The notes beneath the pieces are model-generated. The model was given only the letters and a program-made list of their open reading frames with translations, did no database searches and was not told where the DNA came from. This document shows positions 22,953-33,797 of a stretch of 64,000 nucleotides of DNA, piece after piece. Every line of letters begins with the position of its first letter. Within the stretch, counting starts at the first letter, position 1. Origin of the DNA: Xenopus tropicalis (taxonomy: Eukaryota > Chordata > Amphibia > Anura > Pipidae); the NCBI RefSeq assembly GCF_000004195.4, contig NC_030681.2:92139681-92203680 (forward strand). The letters run 5' to 3'. A program made the position numbers and the translations under genes.

Positions 22953-24556
22953 TGTATGTCTAAATTTGTCTGGAGATGATTAAAAGTCTCACTCAAGTTA
23001 CTGAGTGTAGGTTATTTAATGATAATCACCTTGCCTTGGCAGAAGGGACAATGATGAGACAACTTCACAAATGTTATGTTATTTGTTAAAGAATGATGAA
23101 AGGCACTACAACATCAAATGACATTAAAAAAAACATTATACTACTTTGCATAGTATGGTAATTGTAGTGCCTAAGGATAGCTATGTCATGCCTTGGAACA
23201 AATGTAGTATATACATCAAAAACTCAACTTCTTTGCATTAAGAACTAGAAAGTGCAGTTTGAGTGACCCAAACAATACACATTGTGGATTTAATGTCATG
23301 GAAATTCAGCTGCACTAACCTTTCCAGCAAGATATTAGTCTAATCAAAGAATACCCTTACCCTGAAAACGAATATGGCTTGAAATGCCATATTTTATATA
23401 CTGAACTATACTGAGCTGCACTAGCCTCAAGGTTCAGCAGTAATGATAAAGGCCTTTAAAGTTGTCAGGAGCTTTACATCTTGGATTTTGTTAGGAGTGT
23501 CAGTGACATGCACATGCTCACTGTGTTCTGGGCAGCTGCTGAGAAGCTAAAATTAGGGATCATCGCAAATCATCAAGCAGAAAATGAGGTTTGCTTGTTA
23601 TATGAGCTGATGCTACAGGGCTGATTATTAAATTCTCTTCTAATTGCACTGTTTTAAAAGTTGCTATTTAATGTGAATCTGAATTACCTGCATTGTGACA
23701 TTATTTTATTATAGAGTATATTTTCTGTATATTGGGAGTTGATCGCTGAACACAGGACCCCAAAGCATATGCTGTGAGCAGCAGATATGATGGGGTTCCT
23801 ACTAGGGGCATCTTCAGAGGCACAAATCTTTGATAAAAGGCTGTGGTTGCCATAATATGCAGCATTTCTACTCTACTTCGTTCTTAAACTGTAGTTCTCC
23901 TATATGTAGATCCTATTCTATCCTATTTATCGAGTTTTCCCCTATGGGAACAGGTGTAATAAATCAACAACCATTAGTTACATGTAATAATCTGTTTTGT
24001 CAACAATCAAACACTGGCCATGCAGCTCTGACTGAGTGACCATTATTCTACAGGCTCAGAAAAAAGTGTTGAACATTTCAGAGCCCTCTTTCTGCACCTG
24101 CAGAATAATGGTCATTCAATTCAGTAATGATGACGGGACAGGCATTGCCTGGTCACCACAATCAAACCAGACCTGTCCAGAAACAGGAAACTGATTGCCA
24201 AATGTCACCATGGGTGCAAGTATGGGTTAATAACCTGAAATAGCCTGAGACTACACTTCTATAGCTTATAGGCTTTGGTAAGATCATGCATTTACTGTAT
24301 CTAATAATAACTCATGTGTGATCTTCTTTAGGTATAGTTCTAGTTATATAAATAAGTGGAACAATTAGAAAACTGTGTGTGTTCCCCTTGTTTTATCTTT
24401 ATGCTTGAGATTTTGCACTTTTTTAATCCTGCTGTCTTTCATGCAAAAAAAAAAATAGTTTTAAGAAGTGCTTCTCCAATATCTTTTGCATGTTTACTAA
24501 TATACCTCAAGGGCCTTATTATGCAAACTGGTTGCTTTACCCTCAAAGACTTGTGG
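22953..24556. other. Intergenic DNA with a small inverted repeat
   Basis: No gene seen. At 24030-24125 GAGTGACCATTATTCTACAG and CTGCAGAATAATGGTCATTC form an imperfect inverted repeat around a ~45-bp centre. Confidence 0.5.
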
Positions 24557-24558
24557 TA

Positions 24559-24884
24559 CAGGTATGGGATCCATTATCCAGAAATCCGATATCCAGAAAG
24601 CTCCGAATTACGGGATGCCTGTCTCCCATAGACCCAATTTTAATCATATAATTCAGATTTTTAAAATTGATTTCCTTTTTCTTTGTAAAAATAATACAGT
24701 GCTTTGTATTTGATCCCAACTAAAATATAATTAATCCTTATTGGATGTAAAATAATCCTATTGGGTTTAATTAATGTTTTATTGATTTTTTAGTAGACAA
24801 CGTATGAAGATCCAAATTACGGAAAGATCACTTATCCGGAATACCCTTAGTCCCGAGCATTTTGGATAACAGGTCCTATACCTG
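24559..24884 (+). mobile_element. MITE with CAGGTATGGGA ends and TA flanks
   Basis: Starts CAGGTATGGGATCC and ends ATACCTG, each end next to TA (24557-24558 and 24885-24886). That pattern fits a Tc1/mariner-type target duplication. Motifs shared by all copies are ATCCAGAAAGCTCCGAATTA, TGATCCCAACTAAAATATAA and GAGCATTTTGGATAACAGG. Other copies: 40175-40489, 40688-41332, 60152-60472, 61998-62324 and decayed ones at 4232 and 7765. No coding capacity. Confidence 0.85.
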
Positions 24885-24886
24885 TA

Positions 24887-26573
24887 CAAACAAAACTGAA
24901 TAGTGACCTCCCTCATACTCAGTAGGTTTTTAGTTTGAAATAATAGCCGACTTGATACCTGGATCTGATTTGCCACGATGTAAGAGAATTAGTCAGAAGC
25001 TTCACAAGCACCTTTCTATCAATTGTGTAATGCAAGAAGCATCACACTGCCTACAACCTAAAGAGGTAGTTTGCCATTGCAATATAGTTGGTACAGGCAG
25101 TTAAAAAGGCTCTGATGCACATTGATTGGCCAAACACTGCTTCTGCCTTCTGCTATCTTTTGATTACCATGCTTAAACACAGATTTGTAGTTTTCCACAG
25201 GAAATTCCTATTCAAAATGTAAATTATGGCAATGTAACTTCCACATCAGCCACAATTCTAAAGTACAAATTGAGCAGGGATAACACTGATTACTTGGGGA
25301 TAAAAACTACTAATTTGTCTATTCTTATTAAAATGGAAGTGGATTATTCCTCAAATAACATTTTTCATGAAATTTGATTTTGAGCACAAAATTGCACATT
25401 ACGTCAGCTAATCAAGTCAATAGGCCCATACTCTGCTGTGAATCACATTAACAATAAAGCACCGATAAGCCTTGTGATTTACAAGCATTTTGCCATGTAC
25501 ATAAAAAAATGACCTTTGGACTGGAGCTGTGGAGCTAAATTTGTAGGGAAGTAATAAAACACAAAATAGTAATTTTTTGTCAAATATTATTACCATAACT
25601 CCCTTCATTTCCATCCTCATTAATTATAATACAAAACAATAACATTTCAAAGCAGTATAAGTGCAAGGAAAACCCAAAGTGACATCAAGGGTAAAATAAT
25701 ACAAAAAGATCCCAATTAAAAACCATGTAAAAAAAAAATCATTTATTACAAACTGGAATACACAGTTGGTGATGTGTAGGATGTTTTTGAATTATTATTA
25801 CTAATAAGGCTTTTGACACAGGGAGCCATTTCCTGCTGTAGTTATTTTTTCAACTTGTTTGCTGCCACTTATAGAATTATATGGTAAAAGCCTGAAACCA
25901 ACAGCATTGACACTTCTCAGTGTCACTGGGTGCGCTCCAGCTGTGAGGCAAGTTGTAAATCTCTTTTTCCTGCCCTTGGTAACATTTTAAAATGGCTTTG
26001 GCCCACTTAGGGCAGCAGAGTAGGCAGAAACACCCCTGAAAGAAACTCACACTCAAAACATGGCCTAACGAGATCCACAATGAGAATCTCTTGTGGACAA
26101 CTTAGAAAACCTGGATCATAACAGTAATAATTCTGCTAAAGATCTGTACAGGTACAGTTAGTTCATTAAATTATATACAACATTTCTAACCATTATCATT
26201 TTCTGGTATCAGTTCTCCTTTAAATAGCTCACTGTAAAATGGAAGCCGCTAGGTTCAACCTTTTATTTACTTCCCTTAATAAAAACAATACTTTTCGGCT
26301 TCTCTAAGGAGAATATTGTTAAGAATACATTTACAAACAAAATTAGTTGGGGAATTGGATATCCCTTGTAGGAGTGGGTGGGAAAATGTATACATTTACA
26401 AAATAATTACAACAGACATTACTCGTGAGTTTTTTCAGGTCAGTAACAAAGTTAAACCAAAGCTTCATAAAATGCAGGTTCTAAATAAAAATTCACAAGC
26501 ATGATGCAGGTACTATATGTCTTATTAAGCTGCCATATTTCAGGCAAAAGGTCTAAACTTTTGTGTGTCACAC
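24887..26573. other. Intergenic DNA, nothing recognised
   Basis: AT-rich with no supported gene or complete repeat. Confidence 0.45.
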
Positions 26574-26576
26574 TAT

Positions 26577-26994
26577 GGGGCACATTTACTAATCCACGAA
26601 CGCTCCGAATGTGTTTTTTTCGTAATGATCGGTATTTTCGCGACTTTTTCGTCGCCATCACGAAAAAATTGTATTGTTGCGCCGAGTATGAAAGTTTCGG
26701 ATTCATTCAAGCTTCGGTATCGTGACTTTCCTTGGGCCAGGTTGAAGCTGCAGAGTGCCATTTATTCCTATGGGAGGCTTCCAAAATCATGCAAAGTCGG
26801 AAAGGTTTTCCCGCCGTTTACGATCGTTCAATACGAAAAAGTTGTGACGGCACCGAAAAAGTCGTGACAGCGCCGAAAAAGTTGCGAAAAATACAAAACG
26901 TTGCGACGGCGACGAAAAAGTTGCGATATTTTCGTTTCCAATCCGAATTTTTCCCATTCGGGATTCGAATTCGTGTTCGGAAGTAATCTGCCCC
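26577..26994. mobile_element. TCG-rich palindromic element (GGGGC...GCCCC), core type 1
   Basis: Ends GGGGCACATTTACTAA and TCTGCCCC, flanked by TAT on both sides (26574-26576, 26995-26997), a 3-bp target duplication like that of Harbinger elements. The arms are runs of TTTTTCG/CGAAAAA. The centre carries a conserved non-palindromic core (CCAGGTTGAAGCTGCAGAGT, TGGGAGGCTTCCAAAATCAT). The same core is found in copies at 39455, 45990 and 46440. Confidence 0.75.
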
Positions 26995-26999
26995 TATGT

Positions 27000-27456
27000 C
27001 TACTGTACAGATTAATTTTATCTGTATTATAGAACACTTTCACAAAACCTGCAATTCTGACAGATGGAATGGCTAAAAACTTTATATTAGGGAATACTTT
27101 TTTACCATTTCACTTTACATTGCTATACATTACTTTATTTTTTATATTTTTTTTACATTTTAATAAGGTAGTGTGGTCTATTGGCATAGAATATTATAGT
27201 CCCTGTAATGATGTATTATCATATCTAATTTAACAGTGAACTACTACTTAAGTGTAAATATAAAATTTGATGTACCTATATATAACTTTCATCTGCAAAG
27301 ATATAAGATCATGCAAGAAGCTAGCTCATTCATTGCTTCTTACCAATTAAGAAATTATCTAGCATCCCCTAGTGGTGGTTCAATGATTTTTGTCCAGGAA
27401 AGACTGAAGAAAAGCAGCCTTGGTTCTTAGTATGATTGTATAATGCATGCACGTAT

Positions 27457-27496
<40 letters not shown>

Positions 27497-28342
27497 TGTA
27501 AAAATGACCAGCAACACCGATATCTCTTGTGAAAAAAATGTTTATATTTAAAACAGCATAAACAGCCGACATTACGTTTCGGTCCACATCAGTATTGGCA
27601 CGCGAGGCATGGTTTGTAGCGGTGTGCCATCCTTTTTGTGTATATATATATATATAGCCCTAGAAATGTGCCCTATAAAATATTAGAAAGGGCACAGTAT
27701 TATGTTAAATTCTGAGCTCAGTATGTAATAGCATATTTATAAATATTCTTGACATTTTTAGAAGGTGCTATTAAAATAAAAAAACAAGATTATTTGAAAG
27801 ACATATAATGTGTGTATGGACTTAATTGATATGTCATAGATTGTACTTTTATACATATATATTTATAGGCTTTATACATATATATCTGTGTATTAAAACT
27901 TGTTAAAAGGATACTGTAAATGCATTCCAGTGAGCAATGACTAATCTGCTTAACGGTGAATCTTCACAGGGTCAGAATGACACCTACCTAGAGCACTATT
28001 ACCGCAGGGTTTGAAGATTACTTTGTCACCCTATAATAAATAGTACTTTAAAGTGTCATTTCCATTCAGTGAAGTGAATCCTCTGCATTTTCATGGTAGT
28101 TAAAGCCTACTATTTATTTTAGTAAGTTTTGTGAAACAGCATTGCACTTAATATTTAAAGTTCACAAACTTTGGTTTATAGGTAGTAGCAATCAAGTGTG
28201 ACAGTGAAACTTTACCAGGGCTGTGGTATCATTACCTAATATACTGTATGTTTTTCAATTTAAACACATTTTCATTAAAGTCCCAATCATTATGGCTCAC
28301 ATTGAAAATGAGTATTTGACATTTTAATTATGCAAATGCTCA
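27000..28342. other. AT-rich intergenic DNA
   Basis: Apart from the TA-microsatellite block at 27460-27656, no gene or known element is recognised. Confidence 0.45.
27460..27656. repeat. Segment bracketed by (TA)n microsatellites
   Basis: A TA run (about 27460-27494) and a second shorter one (27641-27656) enclose about 145 bases containing CAGCCGACATTACGTTTCGG. I recognise ACGTTTCGG as part of a repeat common in frog and fish DNA, but cannot name the family. Confidence 0.6.
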
Positions 28343-28580
28343 TTAAAATGGACCTGTCACCCACACATAAAAAGCTGTATAATAAAAGCGCTAATTAAAT
28401 CATCCATACTTCATTCATTCATTTAAAAATTGGAGCTGTCAATCATTTATTGCCTGCCCCGCCTCTATGCCTAAGGAAAAAAACAATACATTTATATAAT
28501 GTAAGTAAAGTTTATTTTGCTCAACTAACATGATAGTAAAGGATTTGGAATGATTTCTTAGGGTGACAGGTTCCCTTTAA
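28343..28580 (+). mobile_element. Small T2-type MITE
   Basis: Ends TTAAAATGGACCTGTCACCC and the complement GGGTGACAGGTTCCCTTTAA at TTAA sites. The 238-bp interior has no coding capacity. Confidence 0.8.
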
Positions 28581-28719
28581 AGTATTCACACAGATTTTCA
28601 TATTTATAATTAGTGAATTCCCATACTTGATATTTTCTTAAAGTTTTCCAAGAATGTTCCTTTCTTTTTATGTACCAAAAACAGCAAACCTTTTAGACAC
28701 ACGTCCATCGAGTTTAACC

Positions 28720-29200
28720 TTAAAGGAGTAGGAAAGTCATTTTGGCATTTTACTGCCAATAGATTTGCGACATTAGTGCCACCTAGAACAATATATTTAT
28801 TCTGCAGAAAGCATTACCATACCTGAGTAAAGAGCCCTAGACACTTTCTACATTTGTTTAAAATTGCTGCTGCCATTTTAAGTAGCTTCCTTTTGCAGTC
28901 TAGTCGTTATAGCTCAGATCACATATTCCTAAGGGAGGGAGTTCCTAGCATTTTTTTAGGAGGGGCGAGCAGGAGAGGGGTGAGAGGAGAGAACTGCAGG
29001 CTTTGGACAGGGGAATTAAGGATTTTTCTGAGAGAGGAAGTTAGACACCCCAACAACAGGTTTACAAAAAAGGAGACAAGAAATGTTGTGTTTCTTTTGA
29101 TAGATGATTCAGTGCAGTGTTTCTGTGAGTGCTTATGGCTGTATTTACATAGACCTTTCTGATAAAGCTTACTTAGTTTTTACCTTTCCTTCTCCTTTAA
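28720..29200 (+). mobile_element. T2-type MITE, TTAAAGGAGTAGGAAAG type
   Basis: Starts TTAAAGGAGTAGGAAAG and ends CTTTCCTTCTCCTTTAA, both at TTAA. The interior frame has no homology I recognise. Confidence 0.8.
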
Positions 29201-29391
29201 TGCCTATATACAATCTGCCTAACTGCAAGTTGATCCAGAGGAAGGCAAAAACCCCTCTAATTTTCCACAGAGGGGGCTCCATGAGCCTCCTGTCCTCCCC
29301 CATGTTTGCAGCTGCCCTCATTGCTGCCAGTTCCCCCTTAGAGTCTACATTTCAGATTCCAAGAGGAAAACCCACCTGCATCTCTCAAAGG

Positions 29392-30263
29392 CAGGGCTGC
29401 CATCAGAAATCACGGGGCCCCTCACAACTAAATTTTCTGGGCCCCCCTCCTCCCATGCCCTGCCCCCCAGTGCTCCCTCCCATTAGTACAAAGGACACAC
29501 ATACATTGGTAGCCAGGGCCCCCCTAAAACATTGGTAGCCAGGGCCCCCCAGCATCCTCCAGCCCCCCAGAGTCCTTCCCAGCATCCTCCAGCTCCCACC
29601 AGAATCCTCCAGCTCCCACCCAGCAACTTCCTGTGGCTCCCCGCTGCATCTGCACAGCTCACCCCCATTGTCCTCCTGCGGCTCCCCCAGCATCCTCCAG
29701 CTCCACCCCCAGTAACTTCCTCCAACTCCCCTCAGCTTCCCCCAACCCCAGCGACTTCCTCCAGCTCCCCCCCTCAGCTTCCCCCCACTCCAGCGACTTC
29801 CTCCAGTCCCCCCTCCAGCGACTTCCTCCGGCTCCCCTCAGCTTCCCCCCACCCCAGCGACTTCCTCCAGCTCCTCCCAGCGACTTCCTCTGGCTCCCCT
29901 CAGCTTCCCCCCACCCCAGCGACTTCCTCCAGCTCCCCCCCCTCCCAGCGACTTCCTCCGGCTCCCCTCAGCTTCCCCCAATCCCAGTGACTACCTGCGC
30001 TCCTGCGGCTTCCTCTGGCATCCTCCAGCTCCCCCACCAGCGACTGCCACTATCTGTTCCTTCTTGATATGTGCTGGCTCCCCGCCGCATCTGCACATTT
30101 TATAACCAATCAAATTTCATGCTGGCCACCAATGGCAGGGCCCGTAGTTCTTTAAAGGGGGCCCGAGCTAAAAAAACTGTATCACGTCCGGGCCCCCTTT
30201 AAAGCCACTATGGTCCGGGCCCGGGACAACTGTCCCCCCTGGGCCCCCCTGATGGCGGCCCTG
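29392..30263 (+). mobile_element. C-rich non-autonomous hAT element
   Basis: Imperfect inverted ends CAGGGCTGCCATCAG and CTGATGGCGGCCCTG are flanked by CTCAAAGG (29384-29391) and CTGAAAGG (30264-30271), an 8-bp target duplication with one mismatch. The strand shown is strongly C-rich, and inner arms also pair (GGGGCCC.../GGGCCC). Long proline-rich frames here are a product of the C-rich tandem repeat, not a gene. Confidence 0.85.
29700..29990 (+). repeat. C-rich VNTR with 24- and 42-bp units
   Basis: The block AGCGACTTCCTCC recurs seven times, followed alternately by a short (CAGCTCCCCC...) or long (GGCTCCCCTCAGCTTCCCC) spacer, giving units of roughly 24 and 42 bases. Unit-length multiples of three keep the proline/serine frame open. 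Confidence 0.85.
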
Positions 30264-30524
30264 CTGAAAGGTAAATGCTGCAAGGAACTGCTGCTCCAGG
30301 ATCACATACATGTGACAAGATACACACTGAGTGATGCTAGCAATCCCACTGGAACTCATGTTGACAATAGGTACTTACAGTCTCCAGAGTGAATTTTCTT
30401 GTATAACTTCTTTTTTGTTTTAAATGCCTTTTGGTTTTTAACACCTGCTAGATCACATGCAACACTTGCTTTATCAGCTCCCATACTCAGTGTGCAGTCA
30501 GTAACTTATTCAGGTACAAACCCA

Positions 30525-30832
30525 TTTTCTAGTATGTTATAGAATGGCCAGTTCTTGGTCTTTATTATTTTTATTTTTTTTAATATAGTTTTTGATATAT
30601 TTGCCTTTTTCTTCTGGCTGTTTCCAGTTTTCAAATGGGGGACACTGACCAAAGCAGCCAAAAATCTATTGCTCTCTCTGAGGCTACAATTGTATTGTTA
30701 TTGTTACTTTTTATTACAAATCTTTCTATTCAGCCACTCTCCTATTCATTTTCCATAATCTCATGTAAAACCACTCTCTAAATGCTAAGACCTAGAACAA
30801 ATTGTCTCAGAATGTCACTCTCATCATCCTAA
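30525..30832 (+). repeat. T2-type MITE fragment, family of 58676-59109
   Basis: Shares TAGTATGTTATAGAATGGCC, CTTCTGGCTGTTTCCAG, ATGGGGGACACTGACC and AATTGTCTCAGAATGTCACT with 58676-59109. Both terminal TTAAAGG ends are missing. Confidence 0.8.
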
Positions 30833-30869
30833 ATGCAAATGCATCACTTTGCGCGACTTTGGAAAATGA

Positions 30870-30935
30870 AGAAACGTGTATGCCTTTCCACTGGGGATTC
30901 ACTTAATTGTTGGTGGAAAGGCATTTCACCATCAG
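30870..30935. repeat. Short hairpin
   Basis: ATGCCTTTCCAC and GTGGAAAGGCAT are perfect complements separated by about 25 bases. It is likely the relic of a palindromic transposon, since GCGCGACTTTGGAAAATGAA nearby is of the same TCG-rich style. Confidence 0.6.
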
Positions 30936-30959
30936 CCTTAAGATGTGTATTAGTGGGTA

Positions 30960-31265
30960 ATAAATACTATTAATGTAGTAACCCAATCATCACTCAAACT
31001 TGAAAAACAGTCATTAATCCTACTATATACCATTCCCGATAAGAATATCACTCTATCGGACCCTTTAACGCTACATCTCTTGCAAGCAGCAAAATCTCTC
31101 ATACCCAAGAAATGGAAGAACACTTCCCCCCCTTCCTATGAGGAATGTCTTACTAATGTAGAGGAAATCCGCAAAATGGAAGAAATAACTTTTATGGTAC
31201 AAAACAACAGTTCATACTATTGGAAAATATGGTCGCCCTGGATTAATCACGTACGCAACCTATGA
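30960..31265 (+). pseudogene. 3' end of an L1-like LINE ORF2
   Basis: About 100 codons are open up to the stop at 31263-31265. The C-terminus has AAKSLIPKKWKNTSPPSYEE, then RKMEEITFM and YYWKIWSPW. This is the layout of the end of L1-type ORF2 proteins (a 'W' after a basic stretch, 'PS/PT', then a final 'K-W-P/SPW' motif). The reverse transcriptase and endonuclease domains are absent, so this is a 5'-truncated insertion, as is usual for LINEs. I base the family call on recalled L1 C-termini; the exact frog clade is not determined. Confidence 0.7.
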
Positions 31266-31530
31266 ATCACAGGTTATTTGGTTAATGATATTTAGTTAAG
31301 GTCATTTGCTAGGAATAAACAATGTCATACTTGGTCATTGCTAAAATCAGTACGGTATACTCATAAAAGTCAAAAACACTTGATAGTAGTAACTTATTGT
31401 CAGATCTTGCTGTTATTCTCATCATACTAATTGTTGTAAATTCTGATTCCCCCCCCCCACCCCCCCTTCTTTTCTTCTGTATCCCCCCCCCCACAAAATA
31501 CAAAATAAATAAAGAATTGATAAAAAAAAG
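31266..31530 (+). mobile_element. 3' UTR and A-rich tail of the LINE
   Basis: Following the stop codon, the sequence runs through C-rich patches (31450-31493) to AAATAAATAAAGAATTGAT and AAAAAAAAG, resembling a polyadenylated LINE tail. Target duplications were not resolved because the 5' truncation point is uncertain. Confidence 0.6.
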
Positions 31531-32204
31531 ATGTTTATTAGTGGGTGGGTGCTCATACTGATCCCATGCAGATGTAGTGTCATGTCTGAAAAGAAAAGAA
31601 AGCTGTGTGAGATGGAGCTAATCTAACACACTGGTTATCCCATTACTTAATTATCTATACCCTCCATCCAGTACCATAATTGACTATTTGACATAAGAGG
31701 GATACCATTCATTGACATAATATGGCACACACACCAGAGGTGCCACACAACAAGCACCTGCATTTAGCACAAGCTTGATATAGATTTATTAAATACTCTT
31801 GAATACTCTTGATACTGAATATGTTGAAGTGCATTTGAAATTTAGGTGGAAAATTACTTAAACATAACCCTTGCTTATGATTCCATTATCAATAATGAGG
31901 GTCAATTTGGGGCTTTTGAGAACATGCTTCTAGTGTTAAAATATGGTGGCAAAACTGTTCTGTGTAACATACAATAGGTATGTGTACCTTGGGAGGGGAA
32001 TACCATACACAGTAAAGGAAAAAAGGCAAATCATTTTGCAATGTATGAAACGCATCAGCACCATTAATGCGCGTTATCTGTATGATGAATTAATTAGCAT
32101 ATTTAGTGACAAGCTTGTCAAGTTTAATATCATTATGTTCATTTTCTTTGAAAGTGGAAGAATACGCACTGCTACATTCAGATAAATACAATTTATAGAC
32201 CCAG
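31531..32204. other. Flank of the LTR element, nothing recognised
   Basis: No gene or repeat was recognised between the LINE tail and the first 63-bp direct repeat. Confidence 0.5.
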
Positions 32205-32267
32205 ATAAATAATGCACAAAAATAGTATATCTAGAAATGCAACATCGACACTTTAAACCTTTTCTTT
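32205..32267 (+). repeat. 63-bp direct repeat, left copy
   Basis: Starts ATAAATAATGCACAAAAATA and ends CTTTTCTTT. It is identical over all 63 bases to 38613-38675, which directly follows the 3' LTR. It abuts the truncated 5' LTR, in place of the U3 region. Confidence 0.95.
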
Positions 32268-32464
32268 ATAAATATTGTTTTGTTAACTATTCATTTAAGT
32301 GTAACAATCCATTGATTTGCTACTCAATATATTCATTTTAATATACACTTATTGGTGTGGGTTATTTGTCTGCTTCTCAAAAGCACCGGAACCCTAGTAA
32401 GAGGGGTGATTAATATTATTATTAATATTATATTATTATTATTATATATTGTTCAAATCTTACA
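32267..32464 (+). mobile_element. Truncated 5' LTR
   Basis: Homologous to the last 195 bases of the 3' LTR (38419-38613), with two substitutions and a small (ATT)n length change. It starts exactly at the TATAAATA box and ends CTTACA. Everything upstream of the TATA box, present in the 3' copy, is missing. The high identity between copies indicates a fairly recent insertion. Confidence 0.85.
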
Positions 32465-32466
32465 GA

Positions 32467-32484
32467 TGGCGAGCCAGGCAGGAG
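32467..32484 (+). other. Primer-binding site, complementary to tRNA-Arg 3' end
   Basis: Two bases after the LTR, TGGCGAGCCAGGCAGGAG matches the complement of the 3' end of vertebrate tRNA-Arg(ACG) (…CTCCTGGCTGGCTCGCCA) at 17 of 18 positions, from memory of that tRNA. The TGG start pairs with the CCA tail, and the position after CTTACA is canonical. Confidence 0.8.
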
Positions 32485-32644
32485 GGCAATGCATGGCATT
32501 TAATTCATATTTATAAGTGTATATTATTGTGTAGCAAACCAATCGATTGTTTTGTTTTGTGTTGTTTTAGTCTTTGTTTTAAGTTTAAAAAAATGGATGT
32601 CTTAGCTAAAAAGATTGCCAAGGTCACGTGCTCAGGGGAGATTG

Positions 32645-33087
32645 TTAAAGGAACAGTAACACCAAAAAATGAAAGTGTATAAAAATAATTAATATATTAT
32701 GTACTATTGCCCTGCACTGGTAAAAGTTGTGTGTTTGCTTCATAAACACTACTACAGTTTATATAAATACCCTGCTGTGTAGCCATGGGGGCAGCCATTT
32801 AAATTGAAAAAAGGAGAAAAGGCACAGGTTACTAAGCAGATAACAGATAAGTAGCATAGATTCCCATTGTATTCTACACAGTTATCTGTTATCTTCTTAT
32901 GTAACCTGTGCCTTTTCTCCTTTTTTCAATTTAAATGGCTGCCCCCATGGCTACACAATAGCTATTTCTATTAACTACAGTAGTCTTTCTGAAGCAAACA
33001 CACAACTTTAACCAGTGCAGGGCAACAGTACATTATATTTTAATTATTTTAAAACATTTTTATTTTTTAGTGTTACTGTTCCTTTAA
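32645..33087 (+). mobile_element. T2-type MITE inside the gag-like frame
   Basis: Ends TTAAAGGAACAGTAACACC and complement, with TTAA on both sides (32645-32648, 33084-33087). It contains the same internal palindrome as 4754-5178. The TTAA target lies across a Val-Lys codon pair of the gag-like frame. The frame continues directly after the duplicated TTAA, so the insertion is precise and post-dates the LTR element. Confidence 0.9.
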
Positions 33088-33797
33088 GTGTATGAAGGGA
33101 TCTCCAGATCCATGGGCTAAGGCTCAGATTTATGTGACCAGGGCAATTCAGGAAAAATGTATGTCGAAGTCAAAAGGGAAAAGTGCATTGGTTTTTGCTG
33201 CCTGCTGGATAGCAGAACAGTATAAAACTCTAGCGGTGCAGAAGGAGAATCTGGAGGAAAAGATTCTTTATTTAAATGATACAATTGATTCTCTGAAATT
33301 TTCTGTTGAAAATGCTGCTGCTATGTCCATTAGCAACCAGCAAACAATGGCAGAAAACAAGAAGGAGATTACGCAGCTCGAACAGAGGCTGAAGGATGCA
33401 GAGGGCACCATTAAAAGTTTGGTTGCAACCTCAACCAGCAATGTAGGAGCTGATCATTCATCAGAGATTAAAGGGTTAAAAGCTCAGTTAAGAAGTCCTG
33501 TTGTATTAGCTGTTACCGGGCAGAGTAATACTAAGGGTAGAGATCTGTCTGCTAATGGTTTAAATGAAAGCAGTAGGAAATGTGAAACTGCAAGTGAAGG
33601 TAATGTGACTAGTTTAGAATGTACTAGTCATGCCAGGCCTTCTAAATTGATTTCTAATTGTGCCGAGTACAGGACTGATAAACTGAAAGACAACAGTCCA
33701 GGAAAACAGGTTTCTAACCCCCTGCAATCTAGAAAACAGCATAACAAGGAAAGGGTGTCGGCGATAAAGGTTTCTCTCCCTGCTAAACAGAATTGTA

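Noticed and set aside
29532..30067. Proline-rich proteins of about 150 residues
   Set aside because: The frames are products of the C-rich VNTR inside a hAT element.
32205..32267. Split direct repeats of DIRS/Ngaro-type elements
   Set aside because: The order found (A-B ... B-A) is not the A1...B1-A2-B2 order of such elements, and the primer-binding site and TG...CA ends favour an LTR element.
32449..32592. Longer N-terminus for the gag-like frame
   Set aside because: It would start inside the LTR and run through the primer-binding site; the ATG at 32593 is in a good context and a better start.
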